Part shown: one piece after another, positions 10,456-21,074 of the stretch
Numbering within the stretch: the first letter of the stretch is position 1
Layout of the letters: each line of letters begins with the position of its first letter
Notes under the pieces: model-generated
Told to the model about the DNA's origin: nothing
The model's database searches: none
Seen by the model: only the letters and a program-made list of their open reading frames with translations
DNA from: Neurospora tetraspora
Lineage: Eukaryota; Ascomycota; Sordariomycetes; Sordariales; Sordariaceae
Length of the DNA stretch: 64,000 nt
Direction: 5' to 3'
Assembly (NCBI RefSeq): GCF_033439725.1
Contig: NW_026944385.1
Location: 1,116,001 to 1,180,000, forward strand
Translations under genes and position numbers: made by a program

Positions 10456-10537
10456 TTTGAAACGGCTAGAATTAAAAACAGAAGAAAGGACGATGGTTGT
10501 ATGTAGTGGGAAGATGCGGAGATGGTGTTGACGTGAA

Positions 10538-10703
10538 ATGTCACAGGATTACCTGTGACTGTGCCTGGCACAGCCCTACCCTATATCACCAGACCGCACA
10601 CACTCCTCCCTCCCTTTCTCTCCTCGTACAACTACGCATATCCAACCTACCCCCTACCCTTCGCCTTGCCCCGTGATATGAAAAGAGTGAAGCAAAGAAT
10701 TTA
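10538..10703. other. Intergenic with an LTR-like start
   Basis: TGTCACAGGATTACCTGTGAC at 10538 is a near-palindrome of the type that opens the LTR-like remnants at 6061 and 58693. No further LTR structure can be followed, so it is reported as a possible scrap. Confidence 0.3.
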
Positions 10704-10764
10704 GCGACAAGGGTGTCAAGCCTTTTTGTCGGTCCGGACCGATACAAAGGCTTGCAAATGTCGC
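10704..10764. repeat. 61 bp imperfect palindrome centred on GGTCCGGACC
   Basis: The outer arms are GCGACA (10704-10709) and TGTCGC (10759-10764). The inner arms are CAAGCCTTTTTGTC and its near-complement GATACAAAGGCTTG, around a perfect 10 bp centre at 10731-10740. Transcription across it would give a strong hairpin. It precedes dispersed-repeat copy 2 and could be that element's terminus. Confidence 0.7.
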
Positions 10765-10796
10765 TCCTACCAGTAATAATAAACGCCGCCGCTGAG

Positions 10797-11062
10797 TGGG
10801 TAGATCAGACCGTCACATTCAGGCACCAGGATATGAGGCAGCTCTTGTCGATTGGCTAAGAGCTGCATACGGGGGAGCTGGTCAGGGCTGCGAAATAGGG
10901 AGATGCCTGCAGAGTGGGCGGCGTTCGACGAGCCAACCACAGCTCTAAGGATCCGAAGCCGGCAGCCTGCAACTCCACTTAGAGTATACACGTGCCCGAC
11001 TTTTCACTTGTCTGCCTTGACCTACCTCCTTTATCTTCCTGCCGTAACCTGCCTGTATTAGG
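10797..11062 (+). repeat. Dispersed repeat, copy 2
   Basis: Second copy of the element at 7795-8060, in the same orientation and with the same landmark order. It differs by an inserted segment between AGAGCTGCATACGG and GGCTGCGAAAT. No coding content. Confidence 0.75.
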
Positions 11063-11268
11063 CGGCGCGTCATTCCGTTGAGATAGTATCGATTATAGCC
11101 GTGGCTAGAATTCCCGGAAGAGGCTCTCCATCGCAATTGGTCCTCGCCATCTATTGCTGAAAGATTGAGCGTGTCTAAGTGTCTCGGAGACCGACCGAAA
11201 CGCGATTTTACTGTAAGCGGCATCAAGCGCGGCCGTGGCCGCCAACGCAAGGTGCTGACAGGGGATAG

Positions 11269-11889
11269 AACAGTACGTCCTCTCGACGATGGGCCGATCA
11301 CCAGCTACCTCACCCGAAATACGGTACGCTCCCGGAGTACACCGGCACGCTCGTCTTTGGATCTCTCTTCGTTACTGGCAATATTCTCCACCGCGATATC
11401 TCTCCAAACAACATCATCACCACGGACCCTGAAACAGCAGATGGCTTCAAGGGCATGCTGATCGACCTTGACATGGCTAAAGCACGAAATAGCGGCCCAA
11501 GCGGAGCGCGACAAATAACTGGCACGATCCAGTTCATGGCGATCGAAGTATTGCGCAACATCAACCACACATACCGTCACGACCTCGAATCGTTTTTCTA
11601 TGTCCTGCTTTGGATGTGTGTGCGTCAATCATGGAGTAACGGATTTTCCAGAAAGAACGAGAAGGCACCTAAGGAGAGCTTTCTTCAACGATGGGAGGTC
11701 GGAAGTTTCAGTCAGATTGCTTTGAATAAACAAGGCGATATATCCGGTGGGTTTGAAGAGATTTTAAAGGAGTTTCCAGAGTCGTTGAACATTGTTAAAT
11801 CGCTTTGTCAGAAGATTAGGAAGATCCTTTTTCCCTTAGGCGAAGATGAAAGTGTAAACATTGGAACCCCCGCAGGAGATCTAGACTAG
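11269..11889 (+). pseudogene. FunK1-type protein kinase C-terminal remnant
   Basis: FunK1 (PF17667) is a fungal-expanded protein-kinase-like family. The frame gives NILHRDISPNNII (catalytic loop, H-R-D), GMLIDLDMAKAR (DFG-equivalent), TGTIQFMAIEVLR (APE-equivalent) and the family hallmark TYRHDLESFFYVLLWMCVR. A helical tail ends at a stop at 11887-11889. The N-lobe with the glycine loop and Lys is absent. Upstream of the HRD motif the frame reads about 30 residues that do not look like FunK1, back to a stop at 11266-11268. No start or donor/acceptor pair restores a full kinase in the window. I read it as a 3-prime fragment, possibly cut by the neighbouring dispersed repeat. Confidence 0.7.
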
Positions 11890-12034
11890 CTCTACAGACC
11901 TATTATAGTAGCTTATGATGAGGCCATTGGAAAGCTGTAGAGATTATATAGAGGGGGAAGAAAGGCGATAGAAAGGGCGGTTGATTTTATTATTTTAATT
12001 GTAGAAGGGAGAAGGAAATAGAAAGACGGGTAAC

Positions 12035-12500
12035 TGTCACGAACTAAGCAGTCCCCACAGGTCAATCAAGCCACCGTGACTTCCCAGCCACAGGAGGCTG
12101 GACATGTGCGACCTAAGGAAGGTGGACTCCATAGTATTGGACAGGAGGCTTACGGAGCACAGACGGCTCACAAGGTGGGCCAGGCTTACGTCGTGAGCTA
12201 GCTCAGTTGGTGAGTTCAAGAGAGAGTGAGCCGCTAATGAACCATGGATAGCCTCAGACCTATGGGGAATATAAAAGAGCTAGGAGCTTTAGGCCTTAGG
12301 TAACCTGACAGTAGTCAATTAATCTTTATCACCGAGACTAGTCTTCATCCACATACTTGTTGTGAACCTTTTGGCTTTACCGAACAGCACCTAATAGTCT
12401 TTACCTTCAGCTATTCTACGACCGTCTCTTGATCTTATTGTACATGCCCCTTTCGTCCTATTCAGCCAAACTGTCAGACCTGGCCGCCAGTGCTGTGACA
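12035..12500. mobile_element. Solo-LTR-like remnant, TGTCAC...GTGACA
   Basis: A 466 bp fossil bounded by TGTCACGAAC and its complementary end GCTGTGACA, with a TATA-like AATATAAAAGAG in the middle. Size, terminal symmetry and promoter position fit a single LTR left after recombination. No internal domain follows and no clear target duplication is seen. The family is probably Ty3-like but unproven. Confidence 0.45.
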
Positions 12501-13894
12501 TCAAACCCCCCTTCCATGTAAAGCTTGGCCGCGAGCCTTCAAAGCTCTCCTCTCAGCGATCAACGCCGTGAACGTTACGGCCTCTGACCATTTAACTCCG
12601 GCTTGCCATCGTCGGCATGCTCTCCAGTCCCTCCTCCGAGACAGTGCAGGGCGTCCTTAGGTATAGTGTACAACAATTCGTTATTGTCCTACGAAGCTAA
12701 CTCTGACTGTGCGTGGGATAGGAATGAGTAGGGTCGTGAAGAGCCCTACTTGCCTGCTGGCCAGCGACGGCTGCCTGCCGCTATCTCACCAGCAGCGGCC
12801 TAGCAGCTTGCACCAGTCATCGATTGAACTTAGCCATGACTGGGCAACCTGGGCAGTCACGGGCTAATCCGATAGCTTAAGTAGGAAAACCGTTTTGAAC
12901 TGTATAGGCATTCTAATAAAATTCCGAAGGAGAAGGGCTTCCGCGGCTTCTTCAACCTCGGGTTTCTTCGGTTAGGAAAATCCAGAAATGAGTTTGAGCG
13001 TTGAAGGCTGAAAGTCGAAGGCTTGAAGTAGCCCAAGTATGAGAACCGTTCCGAATTGTACTAGCGTAAGAAGATTTCAAAGGAGAAAGACACTCAACAT
13101 CTGCGGTACGACTGACTCGGGGAAGATTGTTATTGACAAAAGATTCTGAAAGGGAAGAGTCAACTTCCGTAATTTCTTCAACTTGGTACTTCTTCAGGGC
13201 GGGTTCCTCGCATGGCGAGGCCTCCTTTCTTCATTCCTTCAGTCTTACAAATCCACAATTCCTTGCCGCACGTCAAACCCTGCATCTACGATATAATATC
13301 GACTATCTGGGACCCGAAAAGATCGACCGAAAGCTTGAGCACAAAGCGAGGTATTATTGCTAGAGCCCTCCGCACCTGCCAGAATATATGAGAAGGTTCT
13401 GTTACTTTTGACTGCTGCGAATACATTCTGCGTGACAGGACTGCGACAGACGGCGCAATTTGATACGTCTGCGTGCGAAGAATCATCATGTCATCTCCCC
13501 CACTCTTCCCCTTAGAGGTCTACAAAGCTAGCCCGCTTACGGCCTGTCAAGTGACGACTCGTTCAGTCCGAAAATCCTCCCACGTTGGTGGTGCTTGACG
13601 GCGACGTCTCCTGTCGGCCAGACCCTTTGATTGCACGCAATGGAGGCATACAAATCACCAACTCAAGCAGCTGAGCCCAATTCGCGTGCCGTTTGTAAAA
13701 TGCGAACGAATTGACTGGTAGGACGATTTTCAAGCTGCCAATCAGCGCAGTCTTTCTTCTTTTGGGGGCCTACAAGACAGGGGGCCTACAAAACCAACCC
13801 CGCTGCTGTAGGCCTCACGGCCTCACGAATGGGTCTCTGGTGCTTTGGAATGTCACTCCCACGATTCTATCGAGGACGGCCGTGGCTGAGCTCG
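12501..13894. other. Intergenic; imperfect tandem duplication at 12.88-13.2 kb
   Basis: Two related blocks, about 12878-12978 and 13025-13200, share AAACCG(T)TT.GAACTGTA, AAGGAGAA and TTCTTCAAC(C/T)(T/G)GG in order. No gene or RNA is recognised. Confidence 0.35.
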
Positions 13895-13904
13895 TTATAT
13901 ATAT
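13895..13904 (+). promoter_or_regulatory. TATA-like box of the DUF4238 gene
   Basis: TTATATATAT lies about 130 bp before the ATG at 14036 and is followed by a pyrimidine-rich leader (TTTCTTCCCAAG, CTCCTCCCACCTC) typical of fungal promoters. Confidence 0.45.
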
Positions 13905-14035
13905 CCCCATGGACGACCTGGCTTTTCACAAAAGAAATCGGTAACGACACACATTCGCTACACACTTTCTTCCCAAGTCAAAGCTCCTCCCACCTCGACG
14001 TCGCTTTCAAGAATAACAACACCTCTCATCACACC

Positions 14036-16716
14036 ATGTCACACCCCAAGCCTAACGTCATGGCACCCGCCGCATCGAATGGACAGTACCAACACTTTGT
14101 CCCCCAGTTCCTTCTCAAGAACTTTGCCCACAGGGTCCCCAAAGCGCCCAAAGGACCCAAAGGAACTCCGAAGCCCAAGTATGAGAAGGGCATGTTTCCA
14201 GGAGACCTGGTAATCAGCAGCCTCGACCTAACCCAGGAGGCTGCCGTCTTCACCGAGAAGCCCGTTTCCAGGATTTTGGGGCAGATCAACATGTACGACG
14301 ACTTCACGAAGCCCAACGGGGAGCAAAGACATGTCGAGAAGTTGCTCTCCAAACTGGAGGCCCAGGCAGCACACATCTTCACCAAGATCACAAAGGCATA
14401 TGAAGCGAAAGAGGGTGGAGTTGTTCTCTCCCGGGACGAGCGAAACTTGATTCGCAAGTTTCTCTTCCTCATGAAGTACCGCAGTCATCGGTTTCATACC
14501 CGCTTCTTCCACGAAAGACCAGACGCATATTCTGAGAACGACCGGGAACTCCTTCGGGAGTACATGGACGAACATCCGCAATTTCAAACCCCTATGCAGG
14601 TCTGGTTACATAATATCAAAACAATCATCGAGCTTGACATGGACCCGGAGTTGAACTGGGTACGTGAGCTTCCCAAGAAGATGTATCAAGACGATGCCAT
14701 GTGGTTTTTTACGCATGTTCAAGGTTGCTACATGGCTTTGTGCGTACCATCTGAAGCGGAGAACGAGTTCATCCTTGCCGACAATAGCTACTCGGTGCAT
14801 GAAGGGCCGAACAAATATGCCCGAGACATCAAGTCGAACAAGGAAGGGGCCCTTGGCTACGTGGAACTCCATACCTTTGCGCCGGTATCCCCAAAGATTA
14901 TGGTCGTTCTTCGCTCTTTGATCCTACCTCAACCACTTGAAGACCAATCTCCCGCAATCAAAGAGCAGAGGGATTACACTAGGTCTTTGGTTTTGGATCC
15001 TTATGGCCCCGTCAACGGCATCTTGGCTGATCTGCCTGTACGCAAGGCAGAAAACAGTTACAGCGAGATTGTGAATGGCCGCCTGGTCTTTCAAGAGGGT
15101 TATGATGGACGGCGAGGAAAGGACGATAAGTTCCGCTTTCCCTTCTTCCCGATCGAAAGCCAACATGTCAACATCATCAACTCAATCTTTCTCGACAATT
15201 GTCTACGCTGCACCAGTCTTGTTTACAATTCTAAGCAGGCATTCGCAAGGACACTGGAGTGGTATTTGACTGCTCCTCCTCTTGAGATTGGGAAGATATT
15301 GACGGGTGAAGATAAGGAAGATCGTCTCAAGACACTCAAGAAGCTGGAAGCAGTGTCACGTTCTCTGGGCTCGGAGAAGGCTGCATTATGGGTAATGCCT
15401 ACCCTTCCACCAACACTCCAGGATCATGAGAAGATTCGGCTTCGGCACCTGGAACGACATCGCGAATACAAAAAGGCATTGGTGAATGATGAGAGAAAGC
15501 CGGATGACGAGGCTTTCTTCAAGTCAATCAAGGAACTACATGCACTGACACGGGGCTTATCGGAAGCTGACGCCTCCTTTCTGGACGACTACGAACTGCT
15601 AGGTATGGCACCAAGCTGCAAGAACTTTAGAAAGTCGCTGATGATGTCCTGATTTAGGCGGGTCATATGATACCATAGAGAAGGACATTGATCAAGTCGT
15701 AAGGATGAAAATCTTGAGGATAAAGATTGACTCATGGTCCAACGGAATAGACGAAGGGATTCGCCAACGCAATCGGGAGTTACTTGTCAGCGAATACCTT
15801 CGCTTGCCCAGCCACAGATTGTGGTTCTACATACAATCAGAGAGGGATATGGTCATGAATCACGAAGGCATCGACTTGCTCAGTCCGCAGATGGACTGGC
15901 CTGGGATGCCTGAAAGAGCCATCGTACACGGTAGGTGATGGCATGTCTGTCACACTTCAAGCGTACGCAATTGCTAATAGTACAGCAGCTAAGGATCTGA
16001 TCAAACCAGACAGACTGAACCGCCTAATGTACACAGCCTTCAAGACCGACACCAAATTTCGACAACAGGCGCCTCTGAACGTTTGGACCGATTTCACGCC
16101 ATTTACTCAAAGTACGAAGCGTTTCATTTAACTGGCATACTCCTCCGTCTTTCTGCTAACAAGGCGTCTCGATTTTCAGCAGGTGCCGGAACTATCATGA
16201 ATTGTGGTACGTGGATTCTACCCAAGTACCTGAAGCCCAATCCCCATGGCCCAGATGCCCATTGTCGCCAATGCAAACCTTGAATGCACGCTCCTTGTCG
16301 AAATACCCTGGCCCACCATCCATCCCGACCCAAGATACGCAGCACAAACCTCAAGCAATACCGTGACGCCTCCTACCGCATAACGCCAGAAACCCCAGAC
16401 CATCACACCTCCCGCAAACAAAAGCTAACAAACTCCCCTCCAAAACACAGGAATCCAGCAAATTGAAGACCTAGCCAAGTCGACCGACCTTCTGTCCATG
16501 GCCATAGTCGTGGACGTTACTCTCAGAAACGCCGATCCCACCCTGAACTCTCAATTCAAGCCCCCTGAGCGCCTCGAGCTCATCGTCCGCTCGACCTGCC
16601 GTGAGATGTTCGCCACCATCATGGAACCGGAGCGGATCAAGCACAACCTCAGCCGACAGGTGATCGAAGACCTGGAGAAAGTGCTCTTCACGCTCGTTTA
16701 TCCCACTCCCCCGTGA
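14036..16716 (+). CDS. DUF4238 family protein, five exons
   Basis: DUF4238 proteins are widespread in bacteria and fungi and have no settled function. The family signature QYQHFVPQFLLKNFAH lies close to the N-terminus, and MKYRSHRFHTRF and a DNSYSVHEGP segment fit the family. I start at the ATG at 14036 (CACCATGTC, beginning MSHPKPN), because the frame's earlier ATG at 13829 lies upstream of the TATA box. Proposed exons are 14036-15602, 15658-15930, 15986-16111, 16180-16206 and 16451-16716. All junctions preserve frame with GT-AG ends, two acceptors have a 3 nt alternative, and the fourth intron is unusually long (244 bp). The downstream exons add SYDTIEKDIDQVV, MKILRIKIDSWSNG, KDLIKPDRLNRLMYTAFKTD and IQQIEDLAKSTDLLSMAIVV. 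Without splicing the protein would stop at 15652. Confidence 0.8.
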
Positions 16717-17131
16717 GATAAGAGGCAAAGAGGAAGTGGAATCCTAAACCCCACAGACCCAAACCCCTGATGATGATCCCCAACACGCTCTCCTCCGCCT
16801 CTTCCATCCCGCTTCCACCCCACCAGATAACCGATCCCAGTTCCGGCCCCGACTCAGACGGGTATGACGACAACGAGTACGCATAAGGAAACGGCGTGGG
16901 CGGCGGTACGACTTTTTGATGATCAAACTGGATCTGACAAACCGCCGTCGGACTCTCAGTACAAGTGTTCGCAACATAATACGAAGTCGTCGTAGTCGCG
17001 GCGGTCGCGAGGGTGGTAGCGATGTTGATGGGGTTGACGGGCACGTCTTGGAGGGCGGCAAGGTAGACGAATATGGGTTTGGAGAGTTTGTTGAGTTGCT
17101 GACTCAGTTTGAGCATTTTGCCGATGAGCAT
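16688..17131 (-). CDS. Hypothetical 147-residue protein (uncertain)
   Basis: An ATG-initiated minus frame that converges on the DUF4238 gene and overlaps its last 29 bases. It begins MLIGKMLKLSQQLNKLSKP and contains an A/T-rich segment (INIATTLATAATTTT) and a proline stretch (VVPPPTPFPY). No domain is recognised. The overlap and low-complexity composition leave real doubt that it is translated. It might be part of a larger spliced gene starting near 17464, where another short ATG frame lies just below a copy of the NLR-upstream element. Confidence 0.25.
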   Translation of the reverse strand: MLIGKMLKLSQQLNKLSKPIFVYLAALQDVPVNPINIATTLATAATTTTSYYVANTCTESPTAVCQIQFDHQKVVPPPTPFPYAYSLSSYPSESGPELGSVIWWGGSGMEEAEESVLGIIIRGLGLWGLGFHFLFASYLTGEWDKRA

Positions 17132-17741
17132 CTTGTAGTGTGATATCGTGAGGCTGTGCCCACGACTGAGCGAGCCGTGGTGTCCCCGTCCGTCCCTCCC
17201 GTCTCGGTTTAGTCCGGTTCGGACTCGGACGATTTCTCTTTTGATGGTTTATTCGGTTGGCCGTTCGTGATCATAGGGATATGCTTTGCTGCGCTGCAGA
17301 TGGACGGCAGGTACGTCAGCGATCGTGATGATTGATGAGGTATTCTCAGGGTTCATTGGGGCGCAGCTTATGTTTGTATGTAGTGATGGAGCATGGGGCC
17401 ATGGTGTTGGGTCTACATAGGGAAAAGAGCAAGTCGGGTAATGTGATGAAGCGAATGAAGTCATTTAACTAGGCGAAATGTGGCGGGCTGGAGATCATAC
17501 ACAACAGCGGTAATATTCACGGAATGGCCCAGTATACCCGTACCGCGGGTATTGCGCTCTGATAACAGGCCCCTCCCCCCAAGTGCAGGGAAAGTAAAAG
17601 AGCAAACATCAAGGAAAAGTGAGGTACATTTCTTCCGTCTCGAACCCTACAGTATTAAGTGAATGTAACCAGATCAGCTTTTCAGCTTTCCCCGAACATC
17701 GTTCGTTATGCGGCGTTATGGTTTCCAATCCTCCTCTGATC
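17132..17741. other. Intergenic; copy of the NLR-upstream element
   Basis: Positions 17522-17546 repeat the GAATGG..(C)AGTAT(T)ACCCGTAC-GCGG-TATTGCG sequence found at 3503-3539. In both places it lies 50-60 bp upstream of a minus-strand ATG (17464 here, 3452 there). The 71-codon frame starting at 17464 has no recognisable domain. Confidence 0.4.
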
Positions 17742-18040
17742 TTAACCCTCCAAGGTCCGGTCACCTTCCTCTATGTCGGAGTCAAGGTCGAGATCATCAT
17801 CCTCCTCCTCGCTGCTCATCCGATCAAGTTCATTTTGCAACAATTCCATGAGCTTCTCCTGAGTGTTCTCGAGGACCTTTGCCACGACCTAGTGATGGTA
17901 AGTTTCCAGTTCCTCATCTAACTTTTTGCTGCTCGTTTGCTTACCTTGTCTCTGAGCAGATTGGCCAGTACTCCGGAATGTGGCCGGCGTAACGCCAGAA
18001 GAGTCTTTTTAGGAAATCCCCGTTCCCTTAAGGCTCTCAT
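17742..18040 (-). CDS. Small acidic-tailed protein, two exons, 80 residues
   Basis: I do not recognise it. The exons are 17945-18040 and 17742-17888, joined in frame across a 56 bp intron with a GTAAGC donor and CACTAG acceptor. The product starts MRALRERGFPKKTLLAL, is basic in the first exon, then helical (VLENTQEKLMELLQNELDRM) and ends in a strongly acidic tail (SSEEEDDDLDLDSD). An in-frame stop lies nine codons upstream of the ATG. The charge pattern and splice frame look genuine. However, the sequence upstream turns A+T-rich, so this may be the last two exons of a truncated gene. Confidence 0.4.
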
Positions 18041-18639
18041 TCGGTCACCATCTCCTAGTCTAATCTAGTATAATTATTTACCCTAACTAGTTACTATTAT
18101 ATTAGGAACGATAGTCCGGAAGGACGCCAATAACAATAGAAAAGAAATAAAGATAGGGGAATAACGCCTAATAGATTACACACCCTCTAGCGGCGGAAAG
18201 GTAGAGGGATCTTCGTAGCGCCGCACCTGGCATCAAACCTAATGTCAACGTACCACATCAACGTTTCGTCTTTCAATGATCAAATGCAGCTTTGATGCTG
18301 CAATAGAAGACATACCAAAAAGGCAACCAGAGGGTTCACTTCAGGTAGCATTTATTTTAATATCAAGGCTTCAAACCTCCCTTCCAGCCAAACCCCATAC
18401 AAATATACCAGGGGGGCGGGGGTGCTGACACGGGCCCCCACCCAGGCTTAAAGCCATCCCACCATACCGTCCGTCCACTCAACCCCCAGCATATGGCGGT
18501 AGCGACGGCGAGGTGCTTGGCTTAAAGCCATACTTGAAGTAGTTGTAATACGCGTAGTGGCCTCTGGGCTTCGCGTACAATATTAGCATTCCTTAACATT
18601 ACTAGAGTATAACAGACAACAGGCTTAATCTACCTAATT
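18041..18639. other. Intergenic, partly A+T-rich
   Basis: No gene seen. A G-rich run lies at 18401-18430, and the phrase GCTTAAAGCCAT occurs twice (about 18447 and 18521). Confidence 0.35.
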
Positions 18640-18860
18640 CTTCAAGCATACACTTAAGTCAAAGCAGACAAATATAAAGTCGGGCTTATAAATAGGGCAC
18701 GTACATACTTTGAGTGGTGTTGGAGGCTGCCGGCTTCTAATCCTAGAGCTGTGGTTGCCTTATCGCTCTCAACGCCGCCGTTACTTTATTTCGCAGCCCT
18801 AGCATACAACTCTCTCAACAATCAACTCGTCTACAAAAGTATTAGCGGCTACGCCGGCAG
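18640..18860 (-). repeat. Dispersed repeat, copy 3 (inverted)
   Basis: Read on minus it carries the landmarks of copies 1 and 2: GGGCTGCGAAA, GTTGAGAGCGA, CAACCACAGCTCT, GAAGCCGGCAGCCT, TACGTGCCC and TTTGTCTGC.TTGAC. It is more diverged and A+T-shifted than the other copies, consistent with RIP-type wear. Confidence 0.6.
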
Positions 18861-20261
18861 TATATTGCAAGCCAACAACTATAATTATAATATATTAGGA
18901 TAGAAGGGAAGAGGTAGGCTAATATAGGTAGATGAAGAAGGTAGGTTAAGGCAGGTACATAAAGAAGGTCTATCGTAATCAATTTATTATAGTGGATCAC
19001 CAAACCGTAATCTAATAAAACAAGAGCGAGAGATTCCCTTGCCACGCTCTCATCAGACTCGGCGATTAATTGTATATATATAATTGGGCCGAGGAATACT
19101 AAGAACTAATAAGGTATGGTCTTCTAACCGAGTGCAATCTTGTGTGTTATCCGTGTAAAAGATCTAGCCGCAGTATCAGGACGGTCAACTTTTCTCGTAA
19201 TCCGCCCAATTATATTCATCTTTTTAGCGCCGGCTCCCCACTCACCGTAATGCCTCCGTCCGAACGGTATGGATATGGGAGGTGGTTGTTCAGTTTTTTG
19301 ACCCTACCACGTGATTAAAAGACCCGGTTCATATCCTTCCGACTCCCATAGATAAGCAGACATATCGCCTGACTAGTAGTTGGGTCGGTGACGACCAGCG
19401 AATCCCAGGTGCTGTATGTTTTTTCTCTCTTCACTATTGCTTGCATATTTCTTTTTGGCCTTTATCTAGCCATTTTTCCCACTGCACGTTCTTTTTCTTC
19501 ACTCGTCCTATAACAACCGCGGAATCGTGGAAGGTCGAATGTGAGCCCCGACAACGACAGTCATGTTGTCGCTAAAATCACTCCACGCAGATCAAACAAA
19601 GTCTTGATACTGTCTTAACTACGGGTTTAGGTTCGTATCCTACCTCCATGTTTCCCTTCTCACCTTTGTCTAAAGCCGTCTTCGGTCATTTTTCTAACAC
19701 CAAATCAGTGACTACCGTACCATATACTCTGCCACGTACCTCGCTGTTAATGGCGAAATATAAATATGAATGCAACGAAATTTTTCGATGACGCCAAATC
19801 CCATGCTTTCCAACCTCCCGTTGTGACCTGTTGAGCTACTCTTCTTGCTCTTCTATCATATATTGCCGACCCGTCTTGTCATCGGCTCCGAGTATGACTG
19901 TTCAGAGCCGCCAAATGATCCGACCGCCACTCGGCGTAGAAAACCAGGCGAATTCCGTGCTCCATCTCAGACCCAGAGGACGTTGTAGTCCCAACGGCAA
20001 CGGCGTATGACCTACTCTCTCGAGTTCGAGTCTGTTCAACTCGAAAGGCCGTCCCCTCGTCATCTTTTCCTAGCAGAAGCGCTTTTCCATCTAACTAGGC
20101 AACACACGTTTGACTCAGCAGGCAGTTGGGAGTACACATGTAACCCTAACCCGGCCCCTGGTGTCACGATCGAAGAATTTACTGAGTCTATGCTACAGTT
20201 TCTACCATAGCTGTAACAAGATCCGCTTGAGGAGACTCGGAAAAACAGAACCGATATTAAG
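18861..20261. other. Intergenic, no supported gene
   Basis: A 67-codon ATG frame at 20007-20210 (MTYSLEFESVQLERPS) has no domain and is probably chance. AGGTTCGTATCC at about 19631 resembles a tRNA T-arm, but no cloverleaf can be built around it. Confidence 0.35.
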
Positions 20262-20269
20262 TATATAAG
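20262..20269 (+). promoter_or_regulatory. TATA box of the cysteine-rich protein gene
   Basis: TATATAAG, 104 bp upstream of the ATG at 20373, followed by a CTTTATTAAT/TCTCTATTAA leader. Confidence 0.5.
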
Positions 20270-20372
20270 GGCATCGACGTCCTTTAACAAGTGGAAGATT
20301 TCTCTCGATAGTTCTCAACTTTATTAATCATCCTATACTTATCCTTATCTTAAATTTCCCAACTCTATTAAT

Positions 20373-20806
20373 ATGAAAGTCTCCGTCTTTCTTACTATTC
20401 TTAGTAGTGTTACTAGGTATGTTAATCGCACGACTGCCAATACCTATCTCAAGGCATTAGACATGACTCTAATAACAGGTTGAACTAACGACACTCTCGT
20501 TTATTATAGCGCCCTCGCAGGCTGTAACTGCAAGTGCCAGGACCCGTCCGGCACTGGCCCCCAGTGGGACGATCTCACGTATGAAGCATGCAGCGTTCAA
20601 CTCCCCGACGAGAGTGCAGCTTGTCTTATGAACAAGGTGTACCATGGTCAGGAGCATCATCAGGTAAAACCGCTTTCAAGTCCAGCCTCAACCATTTCTC
20701 GGCTAATCAGCCTTAGTGTTCGTCCTCGACCTGTTGTATTGATAGCGGTGGCTTCGACAAGTTTTGCAAGGGCCGAGGCGCCCCTGGTGCTTTCTGCTGG
20801 AAGTGA
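20373..20806 (+). CDS. Small secreted cysteine-rich protein, 95 residues
   Basis: A likely secreted effector-like or antimicrobial-type protein of no family I can name. Three exons (20373-20416, 20510-20663, 20717-20806) join in frame. Both introns are textbook: GTATGT with GAACTAACG before TATAG (93 bp), and GTAAAA with GGCTAATCAG before CTTAG (53 bp). The product starts with a signal peptide (MKVSVFLTILSSVTSALA, probable cut before GCNCKC). The roughly 77-residue mature part has ten cysteines, enough for five disulfides: CNCKC, EAC, AAC, QCSSSTCC, DKFC and AFCWK at the end. A TATA box lies 104 bp upstream. It sits in a gene-poor, repeat-flanked stretch, a usual place for effector genes in fungi. 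The secreted and cysteine-rich nature is read from sequence. The role is inference. Confidence 0.75.
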
Positions 20807-21074
20807 GAGGGTACTATATATGCCTCAAGCTCGGAAGCATATCGCATTGGTGGCTGTCAATGGTTGCTTTGCGGAAGGCAGGCCGTCGACCGGTTTCTGA
20901 AGTCGCGTGATCACTGTACTTCATATCGTTTTCTTTCCGGATAGAGTCACTCCTCGCCAACTACGTATCTCTGAGCTAGATCTATTCCACACTCTTTAGT
21001 ATAATCGAAACTAGGTAGTTAGCTGCAAACTTCAATGACCCACCTAGTCCCATTAGAGCAACCTAACCCCATAG

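Noticed and set aside
19600-19660. tRNA-like T-arm (AGGTTCGTATCC)
   Set aside because: No acceptor, D or anticodon stem can be paired at tRNA distances. A single arm is not enough.
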